A stretch of 64,000 nucleotides of DNA from Leptobrachium leishanense (taxonomy: Eukaryota > Chordata > Amphibia > Anura > Megophryidae), in contig CM019068.1 in the NCBI GenBank assembly GCA_009667805.1, positions 2,897,218-2,961,217 on the forward strand. Direction: 5' to 3'. The notes below the pieces were generated by a model, which saw only the letters and a program-made list of their open reading frames with translations, was not told the origin of the DNA and did not search any database. Positions 1 to 10,826 of the stretch are shown here, piece by piece. The first letter of the stretch is position 1. Every line of letters starts with the position of its first letter. The translations under genes and the position numbers were made by a program.

Positions 1-830
1 CCGCAGCCCCGCTCCCACCTCCCGCCGCAGCCCCGCTCCCACCTCCCGCCGCAGCCCCGCTCCCACCTCCCGCCGCCAGCCCGCTCCCACCTCCCGCCGC
101 AGCCCCGCTCCCACCTCCCGCCGCAGCCCCGAGCACCGCTCCAGCCGCAGCCCCGAGCACCGCTCCAGCCGCAGCCCCGAGCACCGCTCCAGCCGCAGCC
201 CCGAGCACCGCTCCAGCCGCAGCCCCGAGCACCGCTCCCGCCGCAGCCCCGAGCACCGCTCCCGCCGCAGCCCCGAGCACCGCTCCCACCGCAGCCCCGA
301 GCACCGCTCCCGCCGCAGCCCCGAGCACCGCTCCCGCCGCAGCCCCGAGCACCGCTCCCACCTCACTCACGCCGCAAGCCCCGAGCACCGCTCCCACCTC
401 ACTCACGCCGCAGCCCCGAGCACCGCTCCCACCTCACGCCGCAGCCCCGAGCACCGCTCCCACCTCACGCCGCAGCCCCGAGCACCGCTCCCACCTCACG
501 CCGCAGCCCGAGCACCGCTCCCACCTCACGCCGCAGCCCCGAGCACCGCTCCCACCTCACGCCGCAGCCCCGAGCACCGCTCCCACCTCACGCCGCAGCC
601 CCGAGCACCGCTCCCACCTCACGCCGCAGCCCCGAGCACCGCTCCCACCTCACGCCGCAGCCCCGAGCACCGCTCCCACCTCACGCCGCAGCCCCGAGCA
701 CCGCTCCACCGCAGCCCGAGCACCGCTCCACCTCACGCCGCAGCCCCGAGCACCGCTCCCACCTCACGCCGCAGCCCCGAGCACCGCTCCCACCGAGCAC
801 CGCAGCCCCGAGCACTGCTCCCACCTCACG
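1..830. repeat. GC-rich minisatellite in EIF3A intron 2
   Basis: Tandem array whose unit changes along its length. It starts with a ~24-bp unit (CCGCAGCCCCGCTCCCACCT followed by CCCG), passes through CCGCAGCCCCGAGCACCGCT plus CCAG, and ends as a ~31-bp unit with CCACCTCACG. It abuts the splice donor of EIF3A exon 2, so it lies at the 5' end of intron 2. The G-rich strand is the sense strand of the gene. Open frames across it are repeat artefacts. Confidence 0.9.
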
Positions 831-839
831 ACCGCTCAC

Positions 840-1030
840 CTGCTGGCAGATGTTTTTGTACTGATACAAGCCCTCCTTGGCCAGGTGACTCTTGCGCAGA
901 TCCACGCAGAGCTCCAAGTATTTCAGCATTATCGGCTCGTGGATTTTCTGCCATGTTCGGTGTTTTTTGCTCTTTATTACGTCATATAAAACATCAAGCG
1001 CCGGCTGCTTCTTCCCAACCTCGAGGAACT
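840..1030 (-). CDS. EIF3A: EIF3A coding exon 2 (translation initiation factor eIF3 subunit a)
   Basis: Second coding exon of the largest subunit of eIF3, the cytoplasmic complex that brings mRNA and initiator tRNA to the 40S ribosome. The 191-nt exon encodes 63 full codons after a split glutamate codon. It includes [20 protein letters not shown] and ends [10 protein letters not shown], which I recognise as the highly conserved N-terminal eIF3a region. On the minus strand it is bounded by an acceptor (CCTGCAG before 1030) and a donor (CAG then GTGAGC, starting at 839). Phase matches exon 1: exon 1 supplies the G and this exon the AG of one codon. No stop or frameshift is seen, so this is the live gene and not a retrocopy. 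The rest of the gene lies to the left of the window. Confidence 0.96.
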
Positions 1031-1149
1031 CTGCAGGAAAAGCGAAAAAACGGCCGAATTACAGACAATCCCCACCAGATTCCCAAAACCAACCACACGC
1101 ACCGCGAAGCTCATACCCCACCACAAAATTCAATGAGTCAGCGGGAGAC

Positions 1150-1500
1150 ACCCAGAGGAGAGGACCACCCCCAATAACACCCCCCCCCCCCGTGCGCGCG
1201 ACCAACCCGCCCCTGCAGTGCCCTGGGTCACACACACCGAGAGGGGGGGCCCGCGTAATACGGGGCCCAGGGTCACACACACGCGGGCCCCCCCCTCTCG
1301 GTGTAATGCGGGGCCCAGGGTCACACACACGCGGGGCCCCCCCCTCTCGGTGTAATGCGGGGCCCAGGGTCACACACACGCGGGACCCCCCCTCTCGGTG
1401 TAATGCGGGGCCCAGGGTCACACACGCGCCCCCCCCTCGGTATAACCCTCGGTGTAATGCGAGGCCCAGGGTCACACACACCCCTCCCCCGGTGTAATAC
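1150..1500. repeat. Minisatellite, proximal block of EIF3A intron 1
   Basis: About six imperfect ~47-50-bp units built on GGGGCCCAGGGTCACACACA, a C-run and CTCTCGGTGTAATG. It is a sister of the larger array that follows, from which it differs by a CACACACGCGGG spacer. The short stretch from 1031 to about 1150 is ordinary intron sequence. Confidence 0.85.
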
Positions 1501-4500
1501 GGGGCCCTGGGTCCCCCCCTCCCCCGGTGTAATACGGGGCCCTGGGTCCCCCCCTCCCCCGGTGTAATACGGGGCCCCGGGTCACACACCACGGCCCCCC
1601 CCGGTGTAATACGGGCCCTGGGTCCCCCCCCTCCCCGGTGTAATACGGGGCCCTGGGTCCCCCCCCCTCCCCCGGTGTAATACGGGGCCCTGGGTCCCCC
1701 CCCCTCCCCCGGTGTAATACGGGGCCCTGGGTCCCCCCCCCTCCCCCGGTGTAATACGGGGCCCTGGGTCCCCCCCCCTCCCCCGGTGTAATACGGGGCC
1801 CTGGGTCCCCCCCTCCCCCGGTGTAATACGGGGCCCTGGGTCCCCCCCCCCCCCCGGTGTAATACGGGGCCCTGGGTCCCCCCCCTCCCCGGTGTAATAC
1901 GGGGCCCTGGGTCCCCCCCCTCCCCGGTGTAATACGGGGCCCTGGGTCCCCCCCCTCCCCGGTGTAATACGGGGCCCTGGGTCCCCCCCCCTCCCCCGGT
2001 GTAATACGGGGCCCTGGGTCCCCCCCCTCCCCCGGTGTAATACGGGGCCCTGGGTCCCCCCCTCCCCGGTGTAATACGGGGCCCTGGTCCCCCCCCCCCC
2101 GGTGTAATACGGGGCCCTGGGTCCCCCCCTCCCCCGGTGTAATACGGGGCCCTGGGTCCCCCCCCTCCCCGGTGTAATACGGGGCCCTGGGTCCCCCCCC
2201 CTCCCCCGGTGTAATACGGGGCCCTGGGTCCCCCCCCTCCCCCGGTGTAATACGGGGCCCTGGGTCCCCCCCCTCCCCCGGTGTAATACGGGGCCCTGGG
2301 TCCCCCCCCTCCCCCGTTGTAATACGGGGCCCTGGGTCCCCCCCTCCCCCGGTGTAATACGGGGCCCTGGGTCCCCCCCCTCCCCCGGTGTAATACGGGG
2401 CCCTGGGTCCCCCCCCCCCCGGTGTAATACGGGGCCCTGGGTCCCCCCCCTCCCCGGTGTAATACGGGGCCCTGGGTCCCCCCCCCTCCCCGGTGTAATA
2501 CGGGGCCCTGGGTCCCCCCCCTCCCCCGGTGTAATACGGGGCCCTGGGTCCCCCCCTCCCCCGGTGTAATACGGGGCCCTGGGTCCCCCCCCTCCCCCGG
2601 TGTAATACGGGGCCCTGGGTCCCCCCCCTCCCCCGGTGTAATACGGGGCCCTGGGTCCCCCCCCTCCCCCGGTGTAATACGGGGCCCTGGGTCCCCCCCC
2701 TCCCCCGGTGTAATACGGGGCCCTGGGTCCCCCCCTCCCCCGGTGTAATACGGGGCCCTGGGTCCCCCCCCTCCCCCGGTGTAATACGGGGCCTGGGTCC
2801 CCCCCCTCCCCCGGTGTAATACGGGGCCCTGGGTCCCCCCCCTCCCCCGGTGTAATACGGGGCCCTGGGTCCCCCCCCTCCCCCGGTGTAATACGGGGCC
2901 CTGGGTCCCCCCCTCCCCGGTGTAATACGGGGCCCTGGGTCCCCCCCTCCCCCGGTGTAATACGGGGCCCTGGGTCCCCCCCCTCCCCCGGTGTAATACG
3001 GGGCCTGGGTCCCCCCCCCCTGGGTCCCCCCCCTCCCCCGGTGTAATACGGGGCCCTGGGTCCCCCCTCCCCCGGTGTAATACGGGGCCCCGGGTCACAC
3101 ACACCCCTCCCCCGGTGTAAACCGGGGCCCTGGGTCCCCCCCCTCCCCCGGTGTAATACGGGGCCCTGGGTCCCCCCCCTCCCCCGGTGTAATACGGGGC
3201 CCCGGGTCACACACACGGCCCCCCCCGGTGTAATACAGGGCCCTGGGTCACACACACGGCCCCTCCCCCGGTGTAATACAGGCCCCGGGTCACCACACAC
3301 GGCCCCCCCCGGTGTAATACGGGGCCCTGGGTCCCCCCCTCCCCCGGTGTAATACGGGGCCCTGGGCCCCCCCTCCCCCGGTGTAATACGGGGCCCTGGG
3401 TCCCCCCCTCCCCCGGTGTAATACGGGGCCCTGGGTCCCCCCCCCCCCGGTGTAATACGGGGCCCTGGGCCCCCCCCCTCCCCCGGTGTAATACGGGGCC
3501 CTGGGTCCCCCCCCTCCCCCGGTGTAATACGGGGCCCTGGGTCCCCCCCTCCCCCGGTGTAATACGGGCCCTGGGTCCCCCCCCCTCCCCGGTGTAATAC
3601 GGGGCCCTGGGTCCCCCCCCCTCCCCCGGTGTAATACGGGGCCCTGGGTCCCCCCCCTCCCCGGTGTAATACGGGGCCCTGGGTCCCCCCTCCCCCGGTG
3701 TAATACGGGGCCCTGGGTCCCCCCCCTCCCCCGGTGTAATACGGGGCCCTGGGTCCCCCCCCTCCCCCGGTGTAATACGGGGCCCTGGGTCCCCCCCTCC
3801 CCCGGTGTAATACGGGGCCCTGGGTCCCCCCCCCTCGTGTAATACGGGGCCCTGGTCCCCCCCCCTCCCCGGTGTAATACGGGGCCCTGGGTCCCCCCCT
3901 CCCCCGGTGTAATACGGGGCCCTGGGTCCCCCCCCCTCCCCCGGTGTAATACGGGGCCCTGGGTCCCCCCCCCTCCCCCGGTGTAATACGGGCCCTGGGT
4001 CCCCCCCCCTCGGTGTAATACGGGGCCCTGGGTCCCCCCCCCCCCGGTGTAATACGGGGCCCTGGGTCCCCCCCCTCCCCCGGTGTAATACGGGGCCCTG
4101 GGTCCCCCCCCTCCCCCGGTGTAATACGGGGCCCTGGGTCCCCCCCCCTCCCCCGGTGTAATACGGGGCCCTGGGTCCCCCCCCCTCGGTGTAATACGGG
4201 GCCCTGGGTCCCCCCCTCCCCGGTGTAATACGGGGCCCTGGGTCCCCCCCCCTCCCCCGTGTAATACGGGGCCCTGGCCCCCCCCCTCCCCCGGTGTGTA
4301 ATACGGGCCCTGGGTCCCCCCCCTCCCCGGTGTAATACGGGGCCTGGGTCCCCCCCCCTCCCCGGTGTAATACGGGGCCTGGGTCCCCCCCCCTCCCCCG
4401 GTGTAATACGGGGCCCTGGGTCCCCCCCCCTCGGTGTAATACGGGCCCTGGGTCCCCCCCTCCCCGGTGTAATACGGGCCCTGGGTCCCCCCCTCCCCGG

Positions 4501-6430
4501 TGTAATACGGGGCCCCGGGTCACCCCCCCCCCCCCCACCCCCCCCATACGGGGGGGCCCCCCCCCCCCCCCCCCCCCGGTGGTAATAACGGGGGGGGCCC
4601 CCCCCCTGGGTCCCCCCCCTCCCCCCGGTGTAATACGGGGCCCTGGGCCCCCCCTCCCCCGGTGTAATACGGGCCCTGGGTCCCCCCCTCCCCCGGTGTA
4701 ATACGGGGCCCTGGGTCCCCCCCTCCCCCGGTGTAATACGGGGCCCTGGGTCCCCCCCCTCCCCCGGTGTAATACGGGGCCCTGGGTCCCCCCCTCCCCC
4801 GGTGTAATACGGGGCCCTGGGTCCCCCCCCTCCCCCGGTGTAATACGGGGCCCTGGGTCCCCCCCCCTCCCCCGGTGTAATACGGGGCCCTGGGTCCCCC
4901 CCTCGGTGTAATACGGGGCCCTGGGTCCCCCCCTCCCCCGGTGTAATACGGGGCCCTGGGCCCCCCTCCCCCGGTGTAATACGGGGCCCCGGGTCACACA
5001 CACGGCCCCTCCCCCGGTGTAATACGGGGCCCTGGGTCCCCCCCCCCCCGGTGTAATACGGGGCCCTGGGTCCCCCCTCCCCCGGTGTAATACGGGGCCC
5101 TGGGTCCCCCCTCCCCCCCTCCCCCGGTGTAATACGGGGCCCTGGGTCCCCCCCCTCCCCCGGTGTAATACGGGGCCCTGGGTCCCCCCTCCCCCGGTGT
5201 AATACGGGGCCCTGGGTCCCCCCCTCCCCGGTGTAATACGGGGCCCTGGTCCCCCCCTCCCCCCGGATGTAATACGGGGCCCTGGGTCCCCCCCCTCCCC
5301 CGGTGTAATACGGGGCCCTGGTCCCCCCCTCCCCCGGTGTAATACGGGGCCCTGGTCCCCCCCTCCCCCGGTGTAATACGGGGCCCTGGGTCCCCCCCCT
5401 CCCCCGGTGTAATACGGGCCCTGGGTCCCCCCCTCCCCCGGTGTAATACGGGGCCCTGGGTCCCCCCCCTCCCCGGTGTAATACGGGCCCTGGGTCCCCC
5501 CTCCCCCGGTGTAATACGGGGCCCTGGGTCCCCCCCCTCCCCGGTGTAATACGGGGCCCTGGGTCCCCCCCTCCCCCGTGTAATACGGGGCCCTGGGTCC
5601 CCCCCCCTCCCCCGTGTAATACGGGGCCCTGGGTCCCCCCCCTCCCCGGTGTAATACGGGGCCCTGGGTCCCCCCCCTCCCCCGGTGTAATACGGGGCCC
5701 TGGTCCCCCCCTCCCCCGGTGTAATACGGGGCCCTGGGTCCCCCCCCTTCCCCGGTGTAATACGGGGCCCTGGGTCCCCCCTCCCCCGGTGTAATACGGG
5801 CCCTGGGTCCCCCCCCTCCCCCGGTGTAATACGGGGCCCTGGGTCCCCCCCCTCCCCCGTGTAATACGGGGCCCTGGGTCCCCCCCTCCCCCGGTGTAAT
5901 ACCGGGCCCTGGGTCCCCCCCCTCCCCCGGTGTAATACGGGGCCCTGGGTCCCCCCCTCCCCGGTGTAATACCGGGCCCTGGTCCCCCCCCTCCCCCGGT
6001 GTAATACGGGCCCTGGGTCCCCCCCTCCCCCGGTGTAATACCGGCCCTGGTCCCCCCCTCCCCGGTGTAATACGGGCCCTGGGTCCCCCCCTCCCCGGTG
6101 TAATTACCGGGCCCTGGGTCCCCCCTCCCCCGGTGTAATACGGGGCCCTGGGTCCCCCCCCTCCCCGGTGTAATACCGGGCCCTGGGTCCCCCCCTCCCC
6201 CGGTGTAATACGGGGCCCTGGGTCCCCCCCCTCCCCCGGTGTAATACGGGGCCCTGGGTCCCCCCCTCCCCCGGTGTAATACGGGGCCCTGGGTCCCCCC
6301 CTCCCCCGGTGTAATACGGGGCCCTGGTCCCCCCCTCCCCGGTGTAATACGGGGCCCTGGGTCCCCCCCTCCCCGGTTGTAATACGAGGCCCTGGGTCCC
6401 CCCCCTCCCCCGGTGTAATACGGGGCCCTG
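1490..6430. repeat. ~35-bp C/G-rich minisatellite filling EIF3A intron 1
   Basis: About 140 tandem copies of a 32-36-bp unit: CCCCCCTCCCCCGGTGTAAT then ACGGGGCCCTGGGTC. Copies differ mainly in homopolymer C length. The unit's only stop-like triplet (TAA) lies on the plus strand, so the minus strand stays open in all frames and gives spurious Gly/Pro/Arg-rich ORFs of over 1100 codons. A nearly pure C/G block with inverted G and C runs lies at about 4520-4600. A few units (for example near 3200-3300 and 4990) carry the CACACACGG variant of the proximal block. Confidence 0.95.
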
Positions 6431-6605
6431 GGTCACACGCGGGTCGCACCGGGTCACACGCGGGTCGCACCGGGTCGCACCGGGTCACACGCGGGTCGCA
6501 CCGGGTCACACGCGGGTCGCACCGGGTCACACGCGGGTCGCACCGGGTCACACGCGGGTCGCACCGGGTCACACGCGGGTCGCACCGGGTCACACGCGGG
6601 CCCCC
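6425..6605. repeat. 21-bp tandem repeat at the 5' end of EIF3A intron 1
   Basis: About eight copies of GGGTCACACGCGGGTCGCAC plus C, with one partial copy. The unit resembles the GGGTCACACACACGCGG segment of the proximal block, suggesting it was amplified from within the larger repeat. It ends about 75 bp inside the exon 1 splice donor. Confidence 0.9.
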
Positions 6606-6681
6606 CCTCCCCCGGTGTAGGCCGCAGCCTCCGTCCCGCCGCCATGTTTCCGCCCGAGTAGATCTCTGCTCCCGCACTTAC

Positions 6682-6730
6682 CGTTGGCCCGCTTGAGGGC
6701 GTTCTCGGGACGCTGGAAGTAGGCCGGCAT
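6682..6730 (-). CDS. EIF3A: EIF3A coding exon 1 (start of translation)
   Basis: Encodes MPAYFQRPENALKRAN plus the first base of the next codon, the recognisable N-terminus of eIF3a. The ATG occupies 6730-6728 on the minus strand. The splice donor reads AACG then GTAAGTG, starting at 6681, a strong consensus, and the phase (16 codons plus one base) fits exon 2 exactly. Intron 1 is 5651 nt (1031-6681), nearly all minisatellite. A clean start, conserved peptide and good splice sites make this the functional 5' coding end of the gene. Confidence 0.95.
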
Positions 6731-6900
6731 TGTGCAGGTCGCGGTGTGGAGCACACGCTCGGAGTCGAATGATGGCGGAGTCCGGTCACAGAGCCGCCAG
6801 CATGTGAGACACGCCGCACGCAAAAGGACGCCGGAAGTGAGGGGGCGGTGCCAGGTTCCTTTTCCGGCGTCAACGTCACACGCGGCTTTTCTCCCAAGGG
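6731..6900 (-). promoter_or_regulatory. EIF3A 5'UTR and probable CpG-rich promoter
   Basis: GC- and CpG-rich DNA immediately upstream of the EIF3A start codon. Visible motifs are an ETS-type site CCGGAAGTG (6831-6839), a GC box GGGGGCGG (6841-6848), a second ETS core on the other strand (TTCCGG, 6862-6867) and a CRE-like ACGTCA (6873-6878). There is no TATA box, as expected of a housekeeping gene. The transcription start cannot be fixed from sequence, and motif function is inferred. Confidence 0.6.
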
Positions 6901-6949
6901 GTCTGGCTGCAGATTGGAGCTCCACAGGAAACATGTGACCTCCACTCAC

Positions 6950-7614
6950 TCAAAGGATTTTTTTTTTCTTTGTGATCAACTTTAATGTAACGGACAACAA
7001 ACACAATAATGCTGAACACTGGTTTCTGCTAGATTTTCATCTACCTCTGCCTTAATTATGATTATTCAATGATAATGCAGCTATTAATATTATTATAGAA
7101 TTGTATTGTGATTAATAGTAGCATTATCATAATTTATAATATTAACGATTTTATGATAATGCTACTATCATTCACAATATAATACTGTAATAATGATAAT
7201 AGCAGCATTACTGTTATATAATAATAATTATGTGGAAAAAAGTGTGGTGGGATCAGCGCTTCCTTCAATGGGGGTCCCCTTATCCACTCGGTCCCTTTTC
7301 GCCGTATGCTCTTGCGTACCTGAAACGAAACGCTAAAAATCAACGCTATTTTATAAAATATATAAATAAAAGAAAAATAATATATAAATAAAAGAGAAAT
7401 GGGCAGAAATGTACACCCAAACGCGATGCGCTACAATATCGCTTCTTCAGTAAGTGTGTAGTTCGGTCATAAGAGGCTTAAATAGTCTTTATGGTAATTA
7501 TTTTCGATAGTGAAAGTGTCCCGGGTCTGAGTTGGCGCCAGATGGTTGTGCACATGCGTGTGATGTCATCACTGCAGGTCTTGTGTTCCAGCCACAAAGA
7601 TGGATGTGTGTTCC
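6950..7614. other. AT-rich intergenic stretch without a gene
   Basis: Sequence above EIF3A with AT-rich, partly self-complementary DNA around 7060-7240. Near 7405-7450 the minus strand reads CTGAAGAAGCGATATTG followed by a CpG-rich segment, resembling sequence often seen at Penelope-like element termini in amphibians. I see no coding region or RNA gene. Confidence 0.5.
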
Positions 7615-7689
7615 AATCGCATGAAAATCAAATCAAGTCAAAATAAGCTTTATTGGCAGGGCCAAATACATTTTAGCATTGCCAAAGCA
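7615..7689 (-). mobile_element. 3' tail of a retroposon (minus orientation)
   Basis: On the minus strand the sequence reads GCCAATAAAGCTTATTTTGA followed by a short TTGA-type simple repeat, like the 3' end of several vertebrate non-LTR elements. It is too short to assign to a family. It directly adjoins the TA at which the Tc1 fragment begins. Confidence 0.4.
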
Positions 7690-8142
7690 TACAGTTGTGT
7701 TCAAAATTATTCAACCCCCACTGAAATTGAGTGTTTTGGCCAGTTTGACATTGATTTTGATCCTTCAGTCTTCTTGCTTACAATTAAATCAAAGAGGCAC
7801 GTGTAGGTCAGACAAATATAACATAACATTTATAATGAAATAAGCACAAATGTCTTTTCTGTGCTCACATCATTATCAGTTTTATTCAACCCCCAAGTGA
7901 CATTCAATCTTAGTACTTAGTACAACATCCTTTTACAGTTATAACAGCTTTTAAACGTGAAGCATAGCTTGACACAAGTGTCTTGCAGCCATCTACGGGT
8001 ATGTTCGCCCATTCGTCATGGGCAAAAGCCTCCAGTTCAGTCACATTCTTAGGCTTGCGCACTGCAACTTCTTTTTTTAAGTCCCACCAGAGGTTCTCAA
8101 TCGGATTTAAGTCAGGTGACTGCGATGGCCACTCCAAAATGT
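7690..8142 (-). mobile_element. Tc1/mariner transposon, 3' part only
   Basis: The low-coordinate end starts at a TA dinucleotide (7690-7691) with terminal sequence CAGTTGTGTTCAAAATTATT. It carries the C-terminal part of a Tc1-type transposase on the minus strand. The upstream half of the transposon, including the other inverted repeat, is absent: at about 8143 the sequence switches into the remnant LTR of the retrovirus. This means truncation through recombination, not a simple insertion. Confidence 0.85.
7910..8142 (-). pseudogene. Tc1-type transposase, C-terminal fragment
   Basis: Encodes the last third of a DDE transposase that cuts and pastes Tc1/mariner DNA at TA sites. The diagnostic block SPDLNPIENLWWDLK is present, with the catalytic-region PSQSPD signature just before it, followed by the usual C-terminal tail ending in KGCCTKY and a stop. 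The first and second catalytic aspartates and the DNA-binding domain are missing, so it is inactive. The ORF runs on upstream into retroviral LTR sequence (to 8209), which is chance. Confidence 0.88.
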
Positions 8143-8192
8143 TGGCCGCCTGGCTCATAATGGCAACCATCTTCCAGCCTGATTCCACTTCA
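8143..8192 (-). repeat. Remnant of the ERV 3' LTR
   Basis: These 50 bases match the 5' edge of the 5' LTR (18595-18644), including the terminal TGAAGTGGAATCAGGCTGGA read on the minus strand. The remaining ~610 bases of the LTR are gone and Tc1 sequence follows directly. The junction lies within or next to TGGCCGCCTGG. Confidence 0.9.
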
Positions 8193-8206
8193 TTCCCCCC
8201 TTGGCT
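8193..8206 (-). other. ERV polypurine tract
   Basis: On the minus strand AGCCAAGGGGGGAA lies immediately before the TG of the 3' LTR remnant, the expected place and composition for the plus-strand DNA primer of a retrovirus. Confidence 0.8.
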
Positions 8207-8812
8207 CAAGCCTCAGGATCTCTTCCTGATGCTTGTAGCCATCACACCCCACTAGTATTATTCTTGAGTTCCTCATACTTTAGGGGACCCATTTTCGCTG
8301 GGAACATGTCTTGTGGGATTATAAGTGGTATCTTTTGTGTCTGTGTGAGTGTCAGTGCTCTCTTGCATAGGGACCATAGACATAGCCCTATGCGGTACGT
8401 CAGTATTCCTACAACCAGGATCACCACTATCATCAGAATCATGGATCCAATCTGTGAGATAAATCTCAGGATGGATCCAAACCACTCTCCGATTGCTCCG
8501 AACCCACGGAGTGGATTCCAGCCTTCAGCGGCGATTCTCCTTGCTGTGTTCTGCAACTGTGCTACCTTCTCTTGGTGATCCTGGATCACCTGGTAATAGT
8601 CCGGGACGTCGTGTGTAGTGTTCCTGATGAAGGTGCAACATTCATAGTGCATTGTCATTTCACACAATCCATTCAAGGCCGCACTGATCTGTTCTAGTGC
8701 CATATCATGTATCATCTGCACCTTTCGTATCTCACACACTTCCAGATTCAGCAACTGAATGTCCATACTGGTCTTATTCAGAATTTCATCCATCAGACTG
8801 GCATAACTGTTC

Positions 8813-9617
8813 TGTCACGGATGGCTCTGTTCTGGGGCGCCTGGCAGCAGATTCCTCGCTGCTCGCTGGCCAGGCGCCGAATAATAACGCCACCGGGTGC
8901 GCTCACGTGGGACGCCGGGGGGCGGAGCCTGGCGTTATGACGCGGACCCGCCGGGTTTAAAACCCGGCTTCACTAGTTCGCCGGTGCCCTGACGTGGTAT
9001 TCACTTCCCGCAGAGCTCTTGTGTTTTTGGCTAATATATCTGTGTCTGACCTTGCTTTTGGAAACGAACCATTCTGTGTATGACCCCTGGCATTGGCAAA
9101 CGAACCATTCTGTGTATGACTCCTGGCATTGGCAAACGAACCATTCTGTGTATGACTCCTGGCATTGGCAAACGAACCATTCTGTGTATGACTCCTGGCA
9201 TTGGCAAACGAACCATTCTGTGTATGACTCCTGGCATTGGCAAACGAACCACTCTGTGTATGACCCCTGGTATTGGCAAACGAACCATTCTGTGTATGAC
9301 CCCTGGCATTGGCGAACGAACCACCCTGTGCATAACCCCTGGTATTGGCATTCACTCTTCTCACGGTTCTGCTCTTAACTTTGGTACCGAGGTCAGTCTA
9401 TGTGGCACCCTAAGCACACATCAGACTACCTCTGATATTACTAAGGTCCTAGGGAGAACGAATACTCTATTCTGTACCTCTGTCTGGTGTTTACCCTTGC
9501 TTGTCTATTGTCTGGTTAGTGATCTATCTAGTTGTGCCGACCATTCAAGGATCGGAAGGGTAGAGAGCGATCTACGTAAAGGGACCACTATTTTGGTATT
9601 CAGGGGGATTCGTGACA
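8813..9617 (+). mobile_element. Solo LTR of a Ty3 chromovirus, inserted in ERV env
   Basis: An 805-bp LTR starting TGTCACGG and ending CGTGACA, flanked by a perfect 5-bp duplication TGTTC (8808-8812 and 9618-9622). It is a diverged relative of the LTRs of the chromovirus at 26892-32550, sharing the GGCGCCTGGCAGCAG block, the TTTAAA box (8956-8961), GTGCCCTGACGTGG and the 3' part. No internal sequence remains, so the element was lost by LTR-LTR recombination. It lies in the opposite orientation to the host provirus. Confidence 0.95.
9060..9345 (+). repeat. 36-bp tandem array inside the solo LTR
   Basis: About eight copies of a 36-bp unit beginning CATTCTGTGTATGACYCCTG and ending GCATTGGCAAACGAAC. 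The unit is a multiple of three, so all frames stay open, but it lies in a non-coding LTR. The full-length chromovirus LTRs carry about six diverged copies at the same place. Confidence 0.92.
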
Positions 9618-10826
9618 TGTTCATTCTTACCATCAACTCTCGTCCCCATCCAGTCCACGCCGGCAGCCATGACCATATTCGATCCACCTTTCTAAACATC
9701 TCTCTCTTCTGCCTTTCAAACACCAGTGGGTACCTAGGGTGGAGTTCTGTGTCTGTATTAGTGTCTTCTCCCCTTACTCTCTGAATTGGGATCAATTTAG
9801 CCAGATAACACATTCCCGTTATTTTTGGTGGTACCCATGTGTAACACACCTTCCCACAACACACCTGGTATCCCCCTCTCAATATAAATGGTGACAAATG
9901 TAGTGTTCCCTTTGCTATTTCTATCATCAGTTGTCTCAGCCGTTTCATCATATCTTGTGCACTCTGCCTTCCATCCATCACCTTTGCAATCACCGCCTCT
10001 TGCTCACTCGTGAGTTTTCTACATCGTATGTATAGAAAATTTGCCTGCTCCTTTGTGTTGAATGTGTAGATGTATGATGTCCAGTTGAACTTGCTTGAGT
10101 AGCACCCTCCACCCTCATTATGTGTGTCTCTATCTGGTCCTAGTTGGAAGCACCACTCTGGTGGGTATACTGGCCCTATTATAGGGTACCTGGGACTGAA
10201 TGATTCTGTTTTTTCTCTGGGTGCATCAAAAGCATGTATTGTGACATTCCCTGACGCAAACATACTCAGATTCATTGGAACAGAAGCAAATGGGATGTGG
10301 ATTGTCTCTGGGTGCAACCTACTACACACCCAGCATGCGGTTTGCCCAGACTTTTTAGCATAATCATATTTAAATTGCACAAGTAAATGTCCTCTTGGCA
10401 AAATCTCGGATGTCGCCTCTCGTTTTTGTCTCCACATAGTACGATTCTCCATCACCGGGTGCGTACCATTCCAGATATGGGAGATATCCACTTTCTTGGC
10501 GGTGCTTGGGCACCTGGGGCATGCTCCATGCGAGAGTCCATAGATCAAGTTTGCAAGGTACAAAATCAGTACCACAAATGCCCCAAATGTCAAAATCCCT
10601 TGGGCAATTCTTTTCACAGTCACATAAACCCAATCCCTCCCCACCGGAATTTCAAAAATAAAAGACATTTCCGGATGATCAAGGGTGGGGGACGGGCCCC
10701 TAAAAAGCACCCTTGGGGTATCCCCCGGGGGATCCCATTGCTCCCCTGTTGGTGGATGGTCAGGCCTTATTGTGTCCATCAAGACACCCACTTGTGAAAT
10801 CATTTGGGTGCCTTCAGTTGGATCAT

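Noticed and set aside
1059..6677. Minus-strand ORFs of 681, 1139 and 1156 codons rich in GPRITPGEGG-type repeats
   Set aside because: The minisatellite has no stop codon on the minus strand in any frame, so these are products of the repeat. They lie in EIF3A introns and look like no protein family.
9019..9784. ORFs over the 36-bp units (for example MTPGIGKRTILC repeats)
   Set aside because: The unit length is a multiple of three, so all frames stay open. The sequence is part of an LTR and the same ORFs recur in the other LTR copies.
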